The translations under genes were made by a program, and so were the position numbers. 64,000 nucleotides of DNA, taken from assembly GCA_021815405.1 (NCBI GenBank), contig JAKAGV010000007.1, forward strand, positions 62,001 through 126,000, in the 5' to 3' direction. Each line of letters starts with the position of its first letter. Position 1 is the first letter of the stretch. The notes beneath the pieces were generated by a model. That model did not search any database. It was not told where the DNA came from and saw nothing but the letters and a program-made list of their open reading frames with translations. The stretch is from Bacteroidota bacterium (GTDB lineage: Bacteria > Bacteroidota > Ignavibacteria > Ignavibacteriales > Ignavibacteriaceae). Shown here piece by piece: positions 16,344 to 24,384 of this stretch.

Positions 16344-16846
16344 TTACAAAGGAGAAGATAACAAACAGAGGATATAATAAATATCTAAAGTTAGAAGGGC
16401 AAGCTACCGTAGCAATAGATTACGATAAGCACAATGACGATGCTAAGTGGAATGGTCTGAAGGGATATTTAACTAACACTGAATTATCAAAGCAAGACGT
16501 AATAACACAATACAAACAGTTATGTCATATTGAATAGACATTCCGGATATCGAAAACAGATTTACGAATACGCCCGATGTTTCATCATTTAAGAAAAAGG
16601 ATAGAATCGCACGTCTGCATAGTATTTGCAGCGTGTGTTATTTACAAAGAGTTGGAAAGACAGTTAAAGATTAAACAATCTTTGTTAAGCCCTGAAAAAG
16701 CAATAGACATATTAAAAACAATTTATGAACACACGATTACAACACCGTATTCTAAAACGAGCTATTCAAGGCTCTTAATCAGAAATGAAGAACAAGCCGA
16801 ATTACTTGAACTATTTAGTATCCCCTTTGGGGGTCCCAGTGCGTAA
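16344..16846 (+). pseudogene. IS1634-family transposase fragment, copy 1, with in-frame stop
   Basis: In one frame from 16346 the sequence gives TKEKITNRGYNKYLKLEG, then DDAKWNGLKGYLTN, then KQLCHIE followed by TAG (16535-16537), then TFRISKTDLRIRP and the C-terminal helix IESHVCIVFAACVIYKELE. This is the C-terminal third of an IS1634-type DDE transposase. The family normally has a basic or similar residue where the TAG lies, directly after the catalytic glutamate, so this is a nonsense mutation. The N-terminal part is absent. The frame seems to extend a few codons further left (KTGNL), which fits the family well, before meeting IS1380 sequence. The ATG at 16577 opens an 89-codon ORF that is only the tail. 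Confidence 0.85.
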
Positions 16847-16869
16847 GACGAGACAATATGTAGGCTAAG

Positions 16870-16930
16870 AATTCAATTGCCCAGCCATAAATAGTCTGCC
16901 CGCCTTTGATAGGGCTGGGCCTATTGAATT
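16870..16930. terminator. Long hairpin between IS fragment and the ygiD-like gene
   Basis: AATTCAATTGCCCAGCC (16870-16886) pairs with GGCTGGGCCTATTGAATT (16913-16930), with a small mismatch in the middle. It lies downstream of the minus-strand dioxygenase gene and just beyond the IS fragment. It may terminate ygiD transcription. No clear U-run follows on either strand, so the role is uncertain. Confidence 0.5.
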
Positions 16931-16975
16931 ACATTTCTCTCTCCCAGCTTCATTACCTTCATACCCAAACTCCGT

Positions 16976-17815
16976 TTAGGAATGAACCTCCTCAATTTTT
17001 ACAGACGTCATAGTAAGCGACCCGCCGACTGCCTTATCATTAAACAGACTCACCTCATCCTTTTCATCCTTCAATGCTAATGCATAAAGCAGCGGCAGAT
17101 AATGTTCGGGAGTCGGAACCGCCAGTTCGAATTCTCTTCCCTGCGATTGATAATTAATTAACTGCTTGTAATCGCCGGATAAAATAAACTTTTTCATCTT
17201 TTCCCTTGCTTCCATTGCCCAATCATATCCATAATCAACTTCATCCAATCTTCGCCAGTCCACCATTCTTAAGTTGTGTACCATATTTCCGCTTCCGATT
17301 ATCAGCATGCCTTTTTTACGGAGTAAGCTTAGCTCCATAGCAAGTTCAAAATGATATTGAGGAGGCTGCCTGTAATCAAGGCTCATCTGAACTACCGGAA
17401 CCTCTGCACCCGGATAAAGATGTTTTATCACCGACCATGCGCCATGGTCTAATCCCCAATTGACATCAAGCCCCACTTCAGTTTTTTTAACTTCATCTTT
17501 AATCTCTTTCGCAAGCTCTGGATTTCCGGGTGCGGGATATTGAACTTCATACAATTCCTTCGGAAACCCGCTAAAGTCATGAATAGTTCTTGGCTTTTCC
17601 ATTGAAGTTACAAAAGTACCGTTTGCTTCCCAGTGGGCTGAGACGCACAGTATAGCAGCCGGCATAGGAATTTCTTTTCCCACTTGCCTGAATCCCTGCA
17701 CAAAAACATTCTCTTCGATAGCATTCATCGGGCTGCCGTGTCCCAGAAACAGCACGGGCATTTTTTCAGTCTTATCAAACTTTTCAGTTATTTTATTTAA
17801 TTCATTCAATTTCAT
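16976..17815 (-). CDS. ygiD: Class III extradiol ring-cleavage dioxygenase, YgiD/4,5-DOPA dioxygenase type
   Basis: The 279-residue protein fits the YgiD/LigB-like family, which opens catechol rings such as DOPA using a divalent metal. The expected motifs and metal-binding histidines are present: LGHGSPMNA (near 25), SAHWE (near 60), LDHGAWSVIKHLYP (near 123), GSGNMVHNLR (near 174) and TPEHYLPLLYA (near 235). The family is normally 260-280 residues, so it is full length. The start ATG at 17815 precedes a charged leader (KLNELNKITEKFD), and a GGTGC stretch lies upstream. It is flanked by IS1634 fragments and has no metabolic neighbours, so its natural substrate is unknown. Acquisition by transfer is possible. 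Confidence 0.9.
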   Translation of the reverse strand: MKLNELNKITEKFDKTEKMPVLFLGHGSPMNAIEENVFVQGFRQVGKEIPMPAAILCVSAHWEANGTFVTSMEKPRTIHDFSGFPKELYEVQYPAPGNPELAKEIKDEVKKTEVGLDVNWGLDHGAWSVIKHLYPGAEVPVVQMSLDYRQPPQYHFELAMELSLLRKKGMLIIGSGNMVHNLRMVDWRRLDEVDYGYDWAMEAREKMKKFILSGDYKQLINYQSQGREFELAVPTPEHYLPLLYALALKDEKDEVSLFNDKAVGGSLTMTSVKIEEVHS

Positions 17816-18077
17816 TTCAGCACCTTGGATTCTAATTATGTTTCAATCCGTTTTCATATACTTTATGAAGCTCAATATAACAAAAATATAAATACTTATA
17901 AATCTCTATGGAACGAAATAAATCCCGATGATCAAATATCTATCAAATAAAATCTAAGCCCTAAAAGGGACTGTGGAATAGACGAAGTTTTTTGATTCAA
18001 CTGCAATAGCCAAAGGGAAAATACGGGATTATGTATATAAGGATAAAGATTTTCTATATGCATTACCGATATTTTTT

Positions 18078-18578
18078 ACAAAGGAGAAGATAACAAACAG
18101 AGGATATAATAAATATCTAAAGTTAGAAGGGCAAGCTACCGTAGCAATAGATTACGATAAGCACAATGACGATGCTAAGTGGAATGGTCTGAAGGGATAT
18201 TTAACTAACACTGAATTATCAAAGCAAGACGTAATAACACAATACAAACAGTTATGTCATATTGAATAGACATTCCGGATATCGAAAACAGATTTACGAA
18301 TACGCCCGATGTTTCATCATTTAAGAAAAAGGATAGAATCGCACGTCTGCATAGTATTTGCAGCGTGTGTTATTTACAAAGAGTTGGAAAGACAGTTAAA
18401 GATTAAACAATCTTTGTTAAGCCCTGAAAAAGCAATAGACATATTAAAAACAATTTATGAACACACGATTACAACACCGTATTCTAAAACGAGCTATTCA
18501 AGGCTCTTAATCAGAAATGAAGAACAAGCCGAATTACTTGAACTATTTAGTATCCCCTTTGGGGGTCCCAGTGCGTAA
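18078..18578 (+). pseudogene. IS1634-family transposase fragment, copy 2, with the same in-frame stop
   Basis: The sequence is identical to the fragment at 16344-16846, including the TAG (18267-18269) after KQLCHIE. The frame stays open leftwards to about 17982 and gives an additional stretch (KGKIRDYVYKDKDFLYALP), but these residues do not match the family as well as the KTGNL seen left of copy 1. Base 18076 is therefore a rearrangement point. The 89-codon ORF from 18309 is just the C-terminal tail. Because both copies share the nonsense codon, they derive from one already broken ancestor or from a recent duplication. Confidence 0.85.
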
Positions 18579-18643
18579 GACGAGAGTAAAAAAGTTATAT
18601 TCATGTTTGGGTATCTTTCTTAGTAAGAAAAATAATAATACTT

Positions 18644-18676
18644 TGGGCAATTAACTTGCAGCATGTTAGTTGCCCA
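18644..18676. terminator. Hairpin right of the second IS fragment
   Basis: TGGGCAATTAAC pairs with GTTAGTTGCCCA (one mismatch) around a nine-base loop. It lies about 60 bases right of the IS end and 128 bases before the antitoxin gene. It could insulate the toxin-antitoxin operon. No strong U-run follows. Confidence 0.45.
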
Positions 18677-18803
18677 TGGTATTAATTAAATCTAACAACT
18701 TTTTAAAATTTTATTTGAATTTTTGTTTACGAGTGATGTTGAAAATAGTTTATAACAAATGTAATCTTATAAGAGACGATAATTAAAGCGAGTAATAATT
18801 AAA

Positions 18804-19001
18804 ATGACTTTAGTAAAGACAAAGACACATATTAAAATTCCCAGAAAGGATTGGGAAGAGATGAAAAAAAATCCGGCTTTGAGCGTAACATTAGAACTGC
18901 TCGAGGACATTTCCGATCTTGCAAAAGCAAAAAAGGTCAGAGGTAAAGGTATTACAATTGAACAATACTTGAAGAAGCGTGGCTTACAAGATATCCATTA
19001 G
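18804..19001 (+). CDS. Antitoxin of a RelBE/ParDE-type pair
   Basis: This small 65-residue protein is highly charged, with an N-terminal short strand (KTHIKIPRKDWEEM) followed by helices rich in Lys, Glu and Leu, and ends in IEQYLKKRGL. It overlaps the start of a clear RelE/ParE-type toxin gene by 23 bases, the classic antitoxin-first arrangement. Antitoxins of this sort bind their toxin through the C-terminal part and repress the operon through the N-terminal part. Similarity to a named antitoxin family is weak, so the call depends on context. Confidence 0.72.
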   Translation: MTLVKTKTHIKIPRKDWEEMKKNPALSVTLELLEDISDLAKAKKVRGKGITIEQYLKKRGLQDIH

Positions 19002-19236
19002 ACCTTCGGCAGTAAAAGATCTTGATTTACTTCCTGATAAGGAAGTTCAAAAGAAACTTGCACTTGTTTCAAAGTTACAAGAGCAGCCCCGTCCAATCGG
19101 CATTCAAAAACTTTCTGATGAGGAAGGTTATTGTATCCTTTCAGGAGATTATCGCTTTCTTTTTGAAATTAATGACAAGGATAAATTTATTTATATTTAC
19201 CGCATTAAACACCGTAAAGATGTTTATCGGAAATAA
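18979..19236 (+). CDS. RelE/ParE-superfamily toxin
   Basis: The 85-residue product has the family's helical hairpin at the N-terminus (IRPSAVKDLDLLP, then VQKKLALVSKLQEQPRP), the core strand GYCILSGDYRFLFEI and the terminal strand IYIYRIKHRKDVYRK, whose Arg/Lys/Tyr residues are typical of active RelE-like ribosome-dependent RNases. The start is GTG at 18979, inside the antitoxin gene, giving translational coupling. ParE-type gyrase poisoning is the alternative activity. A larger ORF in another frame at 19022 is its shadow. Confidence 0.88.
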   Translation: MAYKISIRPSAVKDLDLLPDKEVQKKLALVSKLQEQPRPIGIQKLSDEEGYCILSGDYRFLFEINDKDKFIYIYRIKHRKDVYRK

Positions 19237-19533
19237 ATTTTCTGAGGGATATTTTCCCCTTCTTATATTTTAATGTTACATTATTATTGCTGCAAATAAA
19301 TTAATTGAAGAATATATATATAATACACAGTTCATGATGTTAATCTGTTAAGATAATCAAAAATAGCCGGTGAATATCTAATAAAACTTTTATTGCGTGT
19401 GATCTTTTCTTTTATAAAATAAAAATATTTTTTTATATTGGAGTGCGGATGCAATTTCAAAAACTATTTAAACAATAAGTAAGAATTTTGAGAATTGCAG
19501 TAAATACATTTGATTTAGAGAGAAATAGTACAA

Positions 19534-20163
19534 ATGAGAATCTTAAAGCACCTTTTTGAAAAAAATAAAAAGTGGGCAGAGAAGATGAAAAAATCCGATC
19601 CGGATTTTTTCCTAAACCTTTCCCAACAGCAGAAGCCGGAGTATTTATGGATAGGATGCTCTGACAGCCGCGTTCCGGCAAACCAAATTGTTGATTTACT
19701 TCCGGGAGAAATTTTTGTCCACCGTAATATTGCAAATGTTGTTGTCCATACTGATCTAAATTGTCTTTCCGTAATTCAATTTGCTGTTGAAGTTTTAAAG
19801 GTGAAACACATAATAGTTTGTGGGCATTATGGCTGCGGGGGAGTTAAAGCTGCACTTGAAAATAAAGACCACGGTTTGATAGATAACTGGCTTAGAAATG
19901 TTAAGGATGTTTATCGTTATCATCAGAACAAAATTGATTCTATTCAAGATGAAAAAGAAAAAATAAATAAGCTGTGCGAACTGAATGTAATTGAGCAGGT
20001 TTCTAACGTCTGTAATACAACAATAGTCCAGAGCGCGTGGAAAAATGGGCAGGAACTTGATGTACATGGATGGATCTACAATATTGAAGACGGCATTTTA
20101 AAAGATCTGAATGTTTGCATTACCAACAACGAGGAAATGACAAAAATCTTTAACCTAAAATAG
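19534..20163 (+). CDS. can: Beta-class carbonic anhydrase
   Basis: The enzyme interconverts CO2 and bicarbonate with a zinc ion. The zinc ligands and partners are clear: CSDSR with C42, D44 and R46, and H99 and C102 in the CGHYGCGGV segment. The 209-residue length fits the bacterial Can/CynT family (about 220 in E. coli). HRNIANVV and the VHGWIYNI stretch near the C-terminus are also diagnostic. The N-terminal LFEKNKKWAEKM helix is the dimer-forming arm. The gene is alone, with about 300 bases of A/T-rich leader upstream and a dispersed repeat immediately after its stop. Confidence 0.95.
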   Translation: MRILKHLFEKNKKWAEKMKKSDPDFFLNLSQQQKPEYLWIGCSDSRVPANQIVDLLPGEIFVHRNIANVVVHTDLNCLSVIQFAVEVLKVKHIIVCGHYGCGGVKAALENKDHGLIDNWLRNVKDVYRYHQNKIDSIQDEKEKINKLCELNVIEQVSNVCNTTIVQSAWKNGQELDVHGWIYNIEDGILKDLNVCITNNEEMTKIFNLK

Positions 20164-20179
20164 AAAGATTGTAATTATT

Positions 20180-20306
20180 TCCTGAAGTATCGCAAAAAGA
20201 ATAAAATGGTTTATTTATCATTCCGAATTTGTTTCGGAATCTTTATTCTTATCTGTTTTTAGAAACTGAAACAAGTTCTGCATGACAACTGCTTAACTAC
20301 AGCTAC
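20180..20306 (-). repeat. MITE-like dispersed repeat, copy 4
   Basis: The ends are CCTGAAGTATCGCAA and TGCTTAACTACAG, a decayed version of the inverted repeats. The interior retains CATTCCGAATTTGTTTCGGAATC and the AAACTGAAACAAGTTCTGCATGACA segment. Orientation is as in the 15826 copy. The palindromes have extra changes, so this is an older copy. Confidence 0.8.
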
Positions 20307-20315
20307 TTATTCAGG

Positions 20316-21347
20316 CTATTCTATTCCGCTTAGTACAATTTTACCAATCGTTGTTCCGGATTCTATCTGAGCATGAGCCTTGCGGAGGTTTTCTGCATTA
20401 AGCTTTCCAAAATTTTCTTTCATGGTTGTTTTAATGATACCGTTCTCAACAAGTTTTGCAGTCATGTTTAATAGCTTATGCTGTGAGATCATGTCCGGTG
20501 TTTGAAATGAAGATTTTGTAAACATGAATTCCCAAGAAAAATTTCCGCTTTTACTTCTTAATAAATTTGTATCAAGACGCTCGCCGGGTTTAACATCTAT
20601 AATTGTACAGAATCTTCCAAATGGTTTTAATACCTCTACTGCTTTCGGAAAATTTTTACCGGTATCATTCAAACAAAAAGCATAATCAATTTCTTTGATT
20701 CCGAGTTTGTCAAATTCATCAGCGAAAGAATTGTAATGGTTAATTACAAAATCAGCACCGAGGCTTAGACACCAATCTCTTGTTTCTTCTCTCGATGCTG
20801 TTGCAATGATTTTTAATCCTGTCAATTTTTTTGCAAGCTGAATTGCTATAGAACCGACACCGCCTGCACCGCCGATAATCAATATTGATTTGCCTTTTGT
20901 TTGTTCGGTATTGTCAATCGGGATAAACATTTGCTCGAACAATCCTTCCCAGGCTGTAATTGTAGTTAATGGCAATGCGGCAGCTTCTTCAAAAGATAGA
21001 TTTTTTGGTTTGCGACCGGTTATTCTTTCATCAACTAATTGAAATTCGCTGTTGCTCCCTTGTCTTAAAATGCTACCTGAGTAATAAACTTCATCGCCTT
21101 TCTTGAACAGAGTAACATCATTTCCAATTTCTTCAACAATGCCTGCTGCATCCCATCCTAAAATTTTAGGCGACTGTTCAATCTTATCTTTGGGATATCT
21201 TATTTTTGTGTCAACTGGGTTTACTGAAACTGCTTTTACTCTTACGAGAAGATCGTGACCTTCCGGTTTTGGTTTTGGAATTTCAATTTCAATTAAACTT
21301 TCCGGATTATCGATTAGTAAATATTTATATAAGCCGACAGCTTTCAT
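20316..21347 (-). CDS. Medium-chain dehydrogenase/reductase, quinone-oxidoreductase type
   Basis: The 343-residue enzyme has the N-terminal GroES-like domain (VRVKAVSVNPVDTKIR) without the structural or catalytic cysteine set of zinc alcohol dehydrogenases. The Rossmann domain follows, with GGAGGVGSIAIQLAKKLTG near residue 157 and the ATASREE segment that suggests NADPH. It closely fits the zinc-type alcohol dehydrogenase-like / YogA branch, which usually lacks zinc. Likely it reduces quinones or activated alkenes. It is the second gene of a minus-strand pair with the Sel1 protein, 10 bases apart. Confidence 0.85.
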   Translation of the reverse strand: MKAVGLYKYLLIDNPESLIEIEIPKPKPEGHDLLVRVKAVSVNPVDTKIRYPKDKIEQSPKILGWDAAGIVEEIGNDVTLFKKGDEVYYSGSILRQGSNSEFQLVDERITGRKPKNLSFEEAAALPLTTITAWEGLFEQMFIPIDNTEQTKGKSILIIGGAGGVGSIAIQLAKKLTGLKIIATASREETRDWCLSLGADFVINHYNSFADEFDKLGIKEIDYAFCLNDTGKNFPKAVEVLKPFGRFCTIIDVKPGERLDTNLLRSKSGNFSWEFMFTKSSFQTPDMISQHKLLNMTAKLVENGIIKTTMKENFGKLNAENLRKAHAQIESGTTIGKIVLSGIE

Positions 21348-21357
21348 TTATAATCTC

Positions 21358-22992
21358 CTAATTCAACTGAAACATTTTATCTTTTGGTCTAATAGCGTTA
21401 TACAATTGTTTTAGTTCGTCATATGCAAATCTGCTTCCTCTTTGAGCAGCAAGGCGGAAATACTTAACCGCTTGTGGTTCACTTGTCGGTAATCCAATAC
21501 CGTTTTCGTAGCAATAAGCAAGCGTTGCCTGCGCAAGTACTGAGCCTTCGTCAATCGCTTTATTAAGATTATCAATTGCATTTTGATAATCGGAAGATTT
21601 TACAAAACCATAAATTTCTGCTACATCAATTCTAACTGCGGCTTCTTTGCTTCCCATATTTTTTGCAAGCTGCCAAACTTCGATTGCTTTATTGCGGTCT
21701 TGCTTTAAGTACTTACCAGTGTAAAGATCAAGACCAATCTCATTCATAGCTGGCAGATAGTTCATCGAAGCGGATTTTTCAAGAAGCTTAACTGCATCGG
21801 CTTCGGTAATTTGCTCATCCAAGCCGGAAGTAACTAAGCCATACCAGACAAACATTGCGCGCGGATCGTTATTATCAACTCTTCTTTTTAGCTCGTCAAA
21901 ATAATTAGGCTCTTTTATCATTTTCCATAAGAAGAAAGGTGAGCGTGGAGAATCAAGTTTCATTGCTCTGATATAATAATCCGAAGCTCTGATTAAATCT
22001 TTAGGAAAATAAACTCCGAGTTCATACATTCTGCCGAGTAGAGTTAAAGCTTCGGGGCTTCCAGCTTCGGCAAATTTTATTAACAGCTTTACTGCGGATG
22101 AATCGAAATCAAAAGTTGTATCTTTCTTTTCAGTAAGATGAAGTGCAGTTGCAAGCGAATCATTGCCTTCATGAAGCAGGTCTTGAAGCAGCAAGCGGTT
22201 CGGTATTTCTTTAATTGAATCGGTAACAGTACTGAAATCAATAAAAACTAAATTGCTCGAGGAACCGATAGAAGATTGATTACTAAGTTTGGGATCTACT
22301 TTTGTGTTTGTTTGAGAATAGCTGCTATTATTCTGTGCATAATTGGAACTATCCTGATGATTGGCTTCATTGATAGTTGTGTCAATCTTTGAAAGCGGAA
22401 TATTCTTTATAAAGTTTGCAAGAGTTTCTTTTGCCGGCTTAAAGCCATCGTTAGCAGATTTTTTAATCCAGTAGTATGCTTCGGACCAATTGCGCTCCAC
22501 AAGCAGATTATCTGTATAAGATATTCCAATCATGTATTCTGCCTGAGGCATGCTGTTGCGAGCGGCTATTAAAAAATATTTAAATGCCTGGAAAGGATTC
22601 CATGGCACCCCCCAGCCGTTATTTAAAAGTATTCCATAATTATAACAAGCTCCTGGTAAATTTTGCTCGGCAGCTTTGTGTATCCAGTAAGCGGCTTGAA
22701 CAGTGTCGGCAGGGAAGCCTTCGCCGAGAATGTAGCGCAATCCAAGTTCATGCTCAGCGAGAGCATTGCCGGCATTAGCTTCTTTTCTAAGATTAAACTG
22801 CTGCCAAAGCTGGTAAGAAAGGTCGGGATGATAGTAAAAATAAACTCTGTTATCCGGACGATTCTTCTTGAAGGCGAGACTGGAAGTTGTATCCTGAGCA
22901 TGAAGACTTCCAAGAGCGGAGATTAAAATAATCCCCGTTGTTAAAAGTATTATAAAAAACTTATTTTTCTTTATATCAATCGTTAAAGCCAA
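21358..22992 (-). CDS. Sel1-repeat (tetratricopeptide-like) exported protein
   Basis: The 544-residue protein starts with an N-terminal hydrophobic helix (residues 13-31, ending LHAQ) that serves as signal peptide or anchor. Two blocks of Sel1-like repeats follow. The first (about 58-195) includes AEHELGLRYILGEGF, AAYWIHKAAEQN and GACYNYGILLNNGWGV. The second (about 310-535) includes ALTLLGRMYELGVYFPKDL and AQATLAYCYENGIGLPTSEPQAVKYFRLAAQ. A Ser/Asn-rich linker separates the blocks. Sel1 arrays bind partner proteins, so this may be an envelope scaffold. The function is unknown and the MDR gene downstream offers no clue. Confidence 0.83.
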   Translation of the reverse strand: MALTIDIKKNKFFIILLTTGIILISALGSLHAQDTTSSLAFKKNRPDNRVYFYYHPDLSYQLWQQFNLRKEANAGNALAEHELGLRYILGEGFPADTVQAAYWIHKAAEQNLPGACYNYGILLNNGWGVPWNPFQAFKYFLIAARNSMPQAEYMIGISYTDNLLVERNWSEAYYWIKKSANDGFKPAKETLANFIKNIPLSKIDTTINEANHQDSSNYAQNNSSYSQTNTKVDPKLSNQSSIGSSSNLVFIDFSTVTDSIKEIPNRLLLQDLLHEGNDSLATALHLTEKKDTTFDFDSSAVKLLIKFAEAGSPEALTLLGRMYELGVYFPKDLIRASDYYIRAMKLDSPRSPFFLWKMIKEPNYFDELKRRVDNNDPRAMFVWYGLVTSGLDEQITEADAVKLLEKSASMNYLPAMNEIGLDLYTGKYLKQDRNKAIEVWQLAKNMGSKEAAVRIDVAEIYGFVKSSDYQNAIDNLNKAIDEGSVLAQATLAYCYENGIGLPTSEPQAVKYFRLAAQRGSRFAYDELKQLYNAIRPKDKMFQLN

Positions 22993-23281
22993 ATTATTTT
23001 CTTTTAATTATTGAAAGAAAATTATAACAACGCGTCACTTAGACACCGGAAAGAAGCATAACATTCCAACCAAATCTTTAGACGAAAGTATATCCCTTCC
23101 GGTTTAACTGAAGCCATATTTAATAAAATGCAAATATATTAATTATTCAGCAATAATTTTTGACTATTTTATTTGTACTGATTTATTGAGGGCTAATTTT
23201 TTGTGTGATGAACATCGAAGAAATTCGAATATCAAATAAATCGGCGGATTAAATTCTTATATTGCAAAAAAAAAAATCTTA

Positions 23282-24292
23282 ATGAAGAAAACTGTATCGA
23301 TTTTTATTTTACTTCTAACTATAAGTATTCATTCTCAAGATCTGAATGAAAAACTTAGCTTGGTAGCAGGGGAATATGCTCAATCTTATCTTCAGCCTTT
23401 TATTGATATTTACGGTGCGGCTTTTAATTCCGGGCTTTTTCATTCTGCAAAATTGCCGGAGAATTCCGAAAAAGGATTTCATATTTCATTCAGCATTCAA
23501 TCAAACGGAACTTTTATCCCATCTGCGGAAAAGGCTTTCAATGCGGTTTATCAAACAACAGCAGTTATAGATACAAACGGACAAAGCTACAACGTTGGTG
23601 CGAAGGCAACTGTAAATAACGCTCCAACAATTTTCGGAAGCAGAGATCCTGGAAAAGCTATCATTGATATAAATGATACGCTTACAATCGGCGGTTTGTT
23701 TGCTTATCCAATCCATGAGACGAGAGAATACGATACTTTTGGAAGTGTTGCCAATACGAACATTGCTCCGCTTTTCGTACCTCAATTGAATATCGGTTAT
23801 TTCCTTGGCAGCGAGATTTTAATACGGTGGTTTCCGCCAATCCACATAGGAAATTTTGGTACTACAGGTTATTTCGGTTTTGGAATAAGACATAACTTGA
23901 ATCAATATTTCACTTCGCTTCCTATAAATGTTGCAGGTGAATTTTCTTTTCAAAAATTTAGTATTGATGATACAAACGGAGTAGAATTTTTGTCTGCCAC
24001 TGCTTACTCTGCTGCCATTCAGGTTAGCAAAGATTTTGGAATATTTGATTTGTACGGTGGATTTCAATTTGAAAGCAGCTTACTAAACGTAAACTACCAG
24101 TATAATCCGCCGTCGAATTCAAATAATGGAAATCAATATCAGTTAAATATTAACTTTAATCTGCGCGGTAAGAACACTTTTAGAATTTTAGCCGGCGGTG
24201 CATTTACATTAGGCGGATTTTTTATAAATGCCGATCTGAATATCTCAGCAATCAATACAGTTAACTTTGGGATCGGCTACAACATATTTTAA
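23282..24292 (+). CDS. DUF6588 outer-membrane protein
   Basis: The 336-residue product has a signal peptide (about 1-19, ISIHSQ end) and then a beta-barrel pattern. The segments EYAQSYLQPFIDIYGAAFNSGLFHSAK, FGIRHNLNQYFTSLPINVAGEFSFQKF and the final strand NTVNFGIGYNIF fit the DUF6588 family, common in Ignavibacteria and Bacteroidota. Aromatic residues end each strand, as in outer-membrane porin-like barrels. No function is assigned to the family. The ATG is preceded by an A-run (AAAAAAAAAATCTT), not a clear ribosome-binding site. Confidence 0.78.
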   Translation: MKKTVSIFILLLTISIHSQDLNEKLSLVAGEYAQSYLQPFIDIYGAAFNSGLFHSAKLPENSEKGFHISFSIQSNGTFIPSAEKAFNAVYQTTAVIDTNGQSYNVGAKATVNNAPTIFGSRDPGKAIIDINDTLTIGGLFAYPIHETREYDTFGSVANTNIAPLFVPQLNIGYFLGSEILIRWFPPIHIGNFGTTGYFGFGIRHNLNQYFTSLPINVAGEFSFQKFSIDDTNGVEFLSATAYSAAIQVSKDFGIFDLYGGFQFESSLLNVNYQYNPPSNSNNGNQYQLNINFNLRGKNTFRILAGGAFTLGGFFINADLNISAINTVNFGIGYNIF

Positions 24293-24384
24293 GTTGAAGG
24301 TTATTGAATTCAAAATCTAAAACGACTAAGTTTACCGCCTAAATTGGGAAGATTTTTTTCACAGCGTTAATCAAAGGAAATGTA

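Larger units (their letters stand above)
16344..18585 (+). mobile_element. Direct ~510-bp IS1634 repeats bracketing a dioxygenase gene
   Basis: Bases 16344-16853 and 18076-18585 appear identical on base-by-base reading, in the same orientation, 1732 bases apart. Between them lies the ygiD-like gene on the minus strand. Identity stops abruptly at both ends. The right limit (GTGCGTAAGACGAGA, then different flanks) probably marks the IS right end, and the left limits join unrelated sequences. The structure resembles a decayed composite element or a recent duplication. A misjoined repeat in the assembly cannot be ruled out. Confidence 0.7.

Noticed and set aside
16577-16846. Two identical 89-residue proteins (also at 18309-18578) as functional genes
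   Set aside because: They are the C-terminal tail of an IS1634-type transposase, continuing the same frame downstream of an in-frame TAG; there is no ribosome-binding site for an independent start.
16344-18585. A functional composite transposon carrying the dioxygenase
   Set aside because: Both flanking IS copies are truncated and share an in-frame stop, so no active transposase or full terminal repeats exist; at most it is a remnant or duplication.
19022-19273. An 83-codon plus-strand ORF overlapping the toxin gene
   Set aside because: It is a different frame of the RelE-like toxin with no motif; the toxin frame has family residues and correct coupling.
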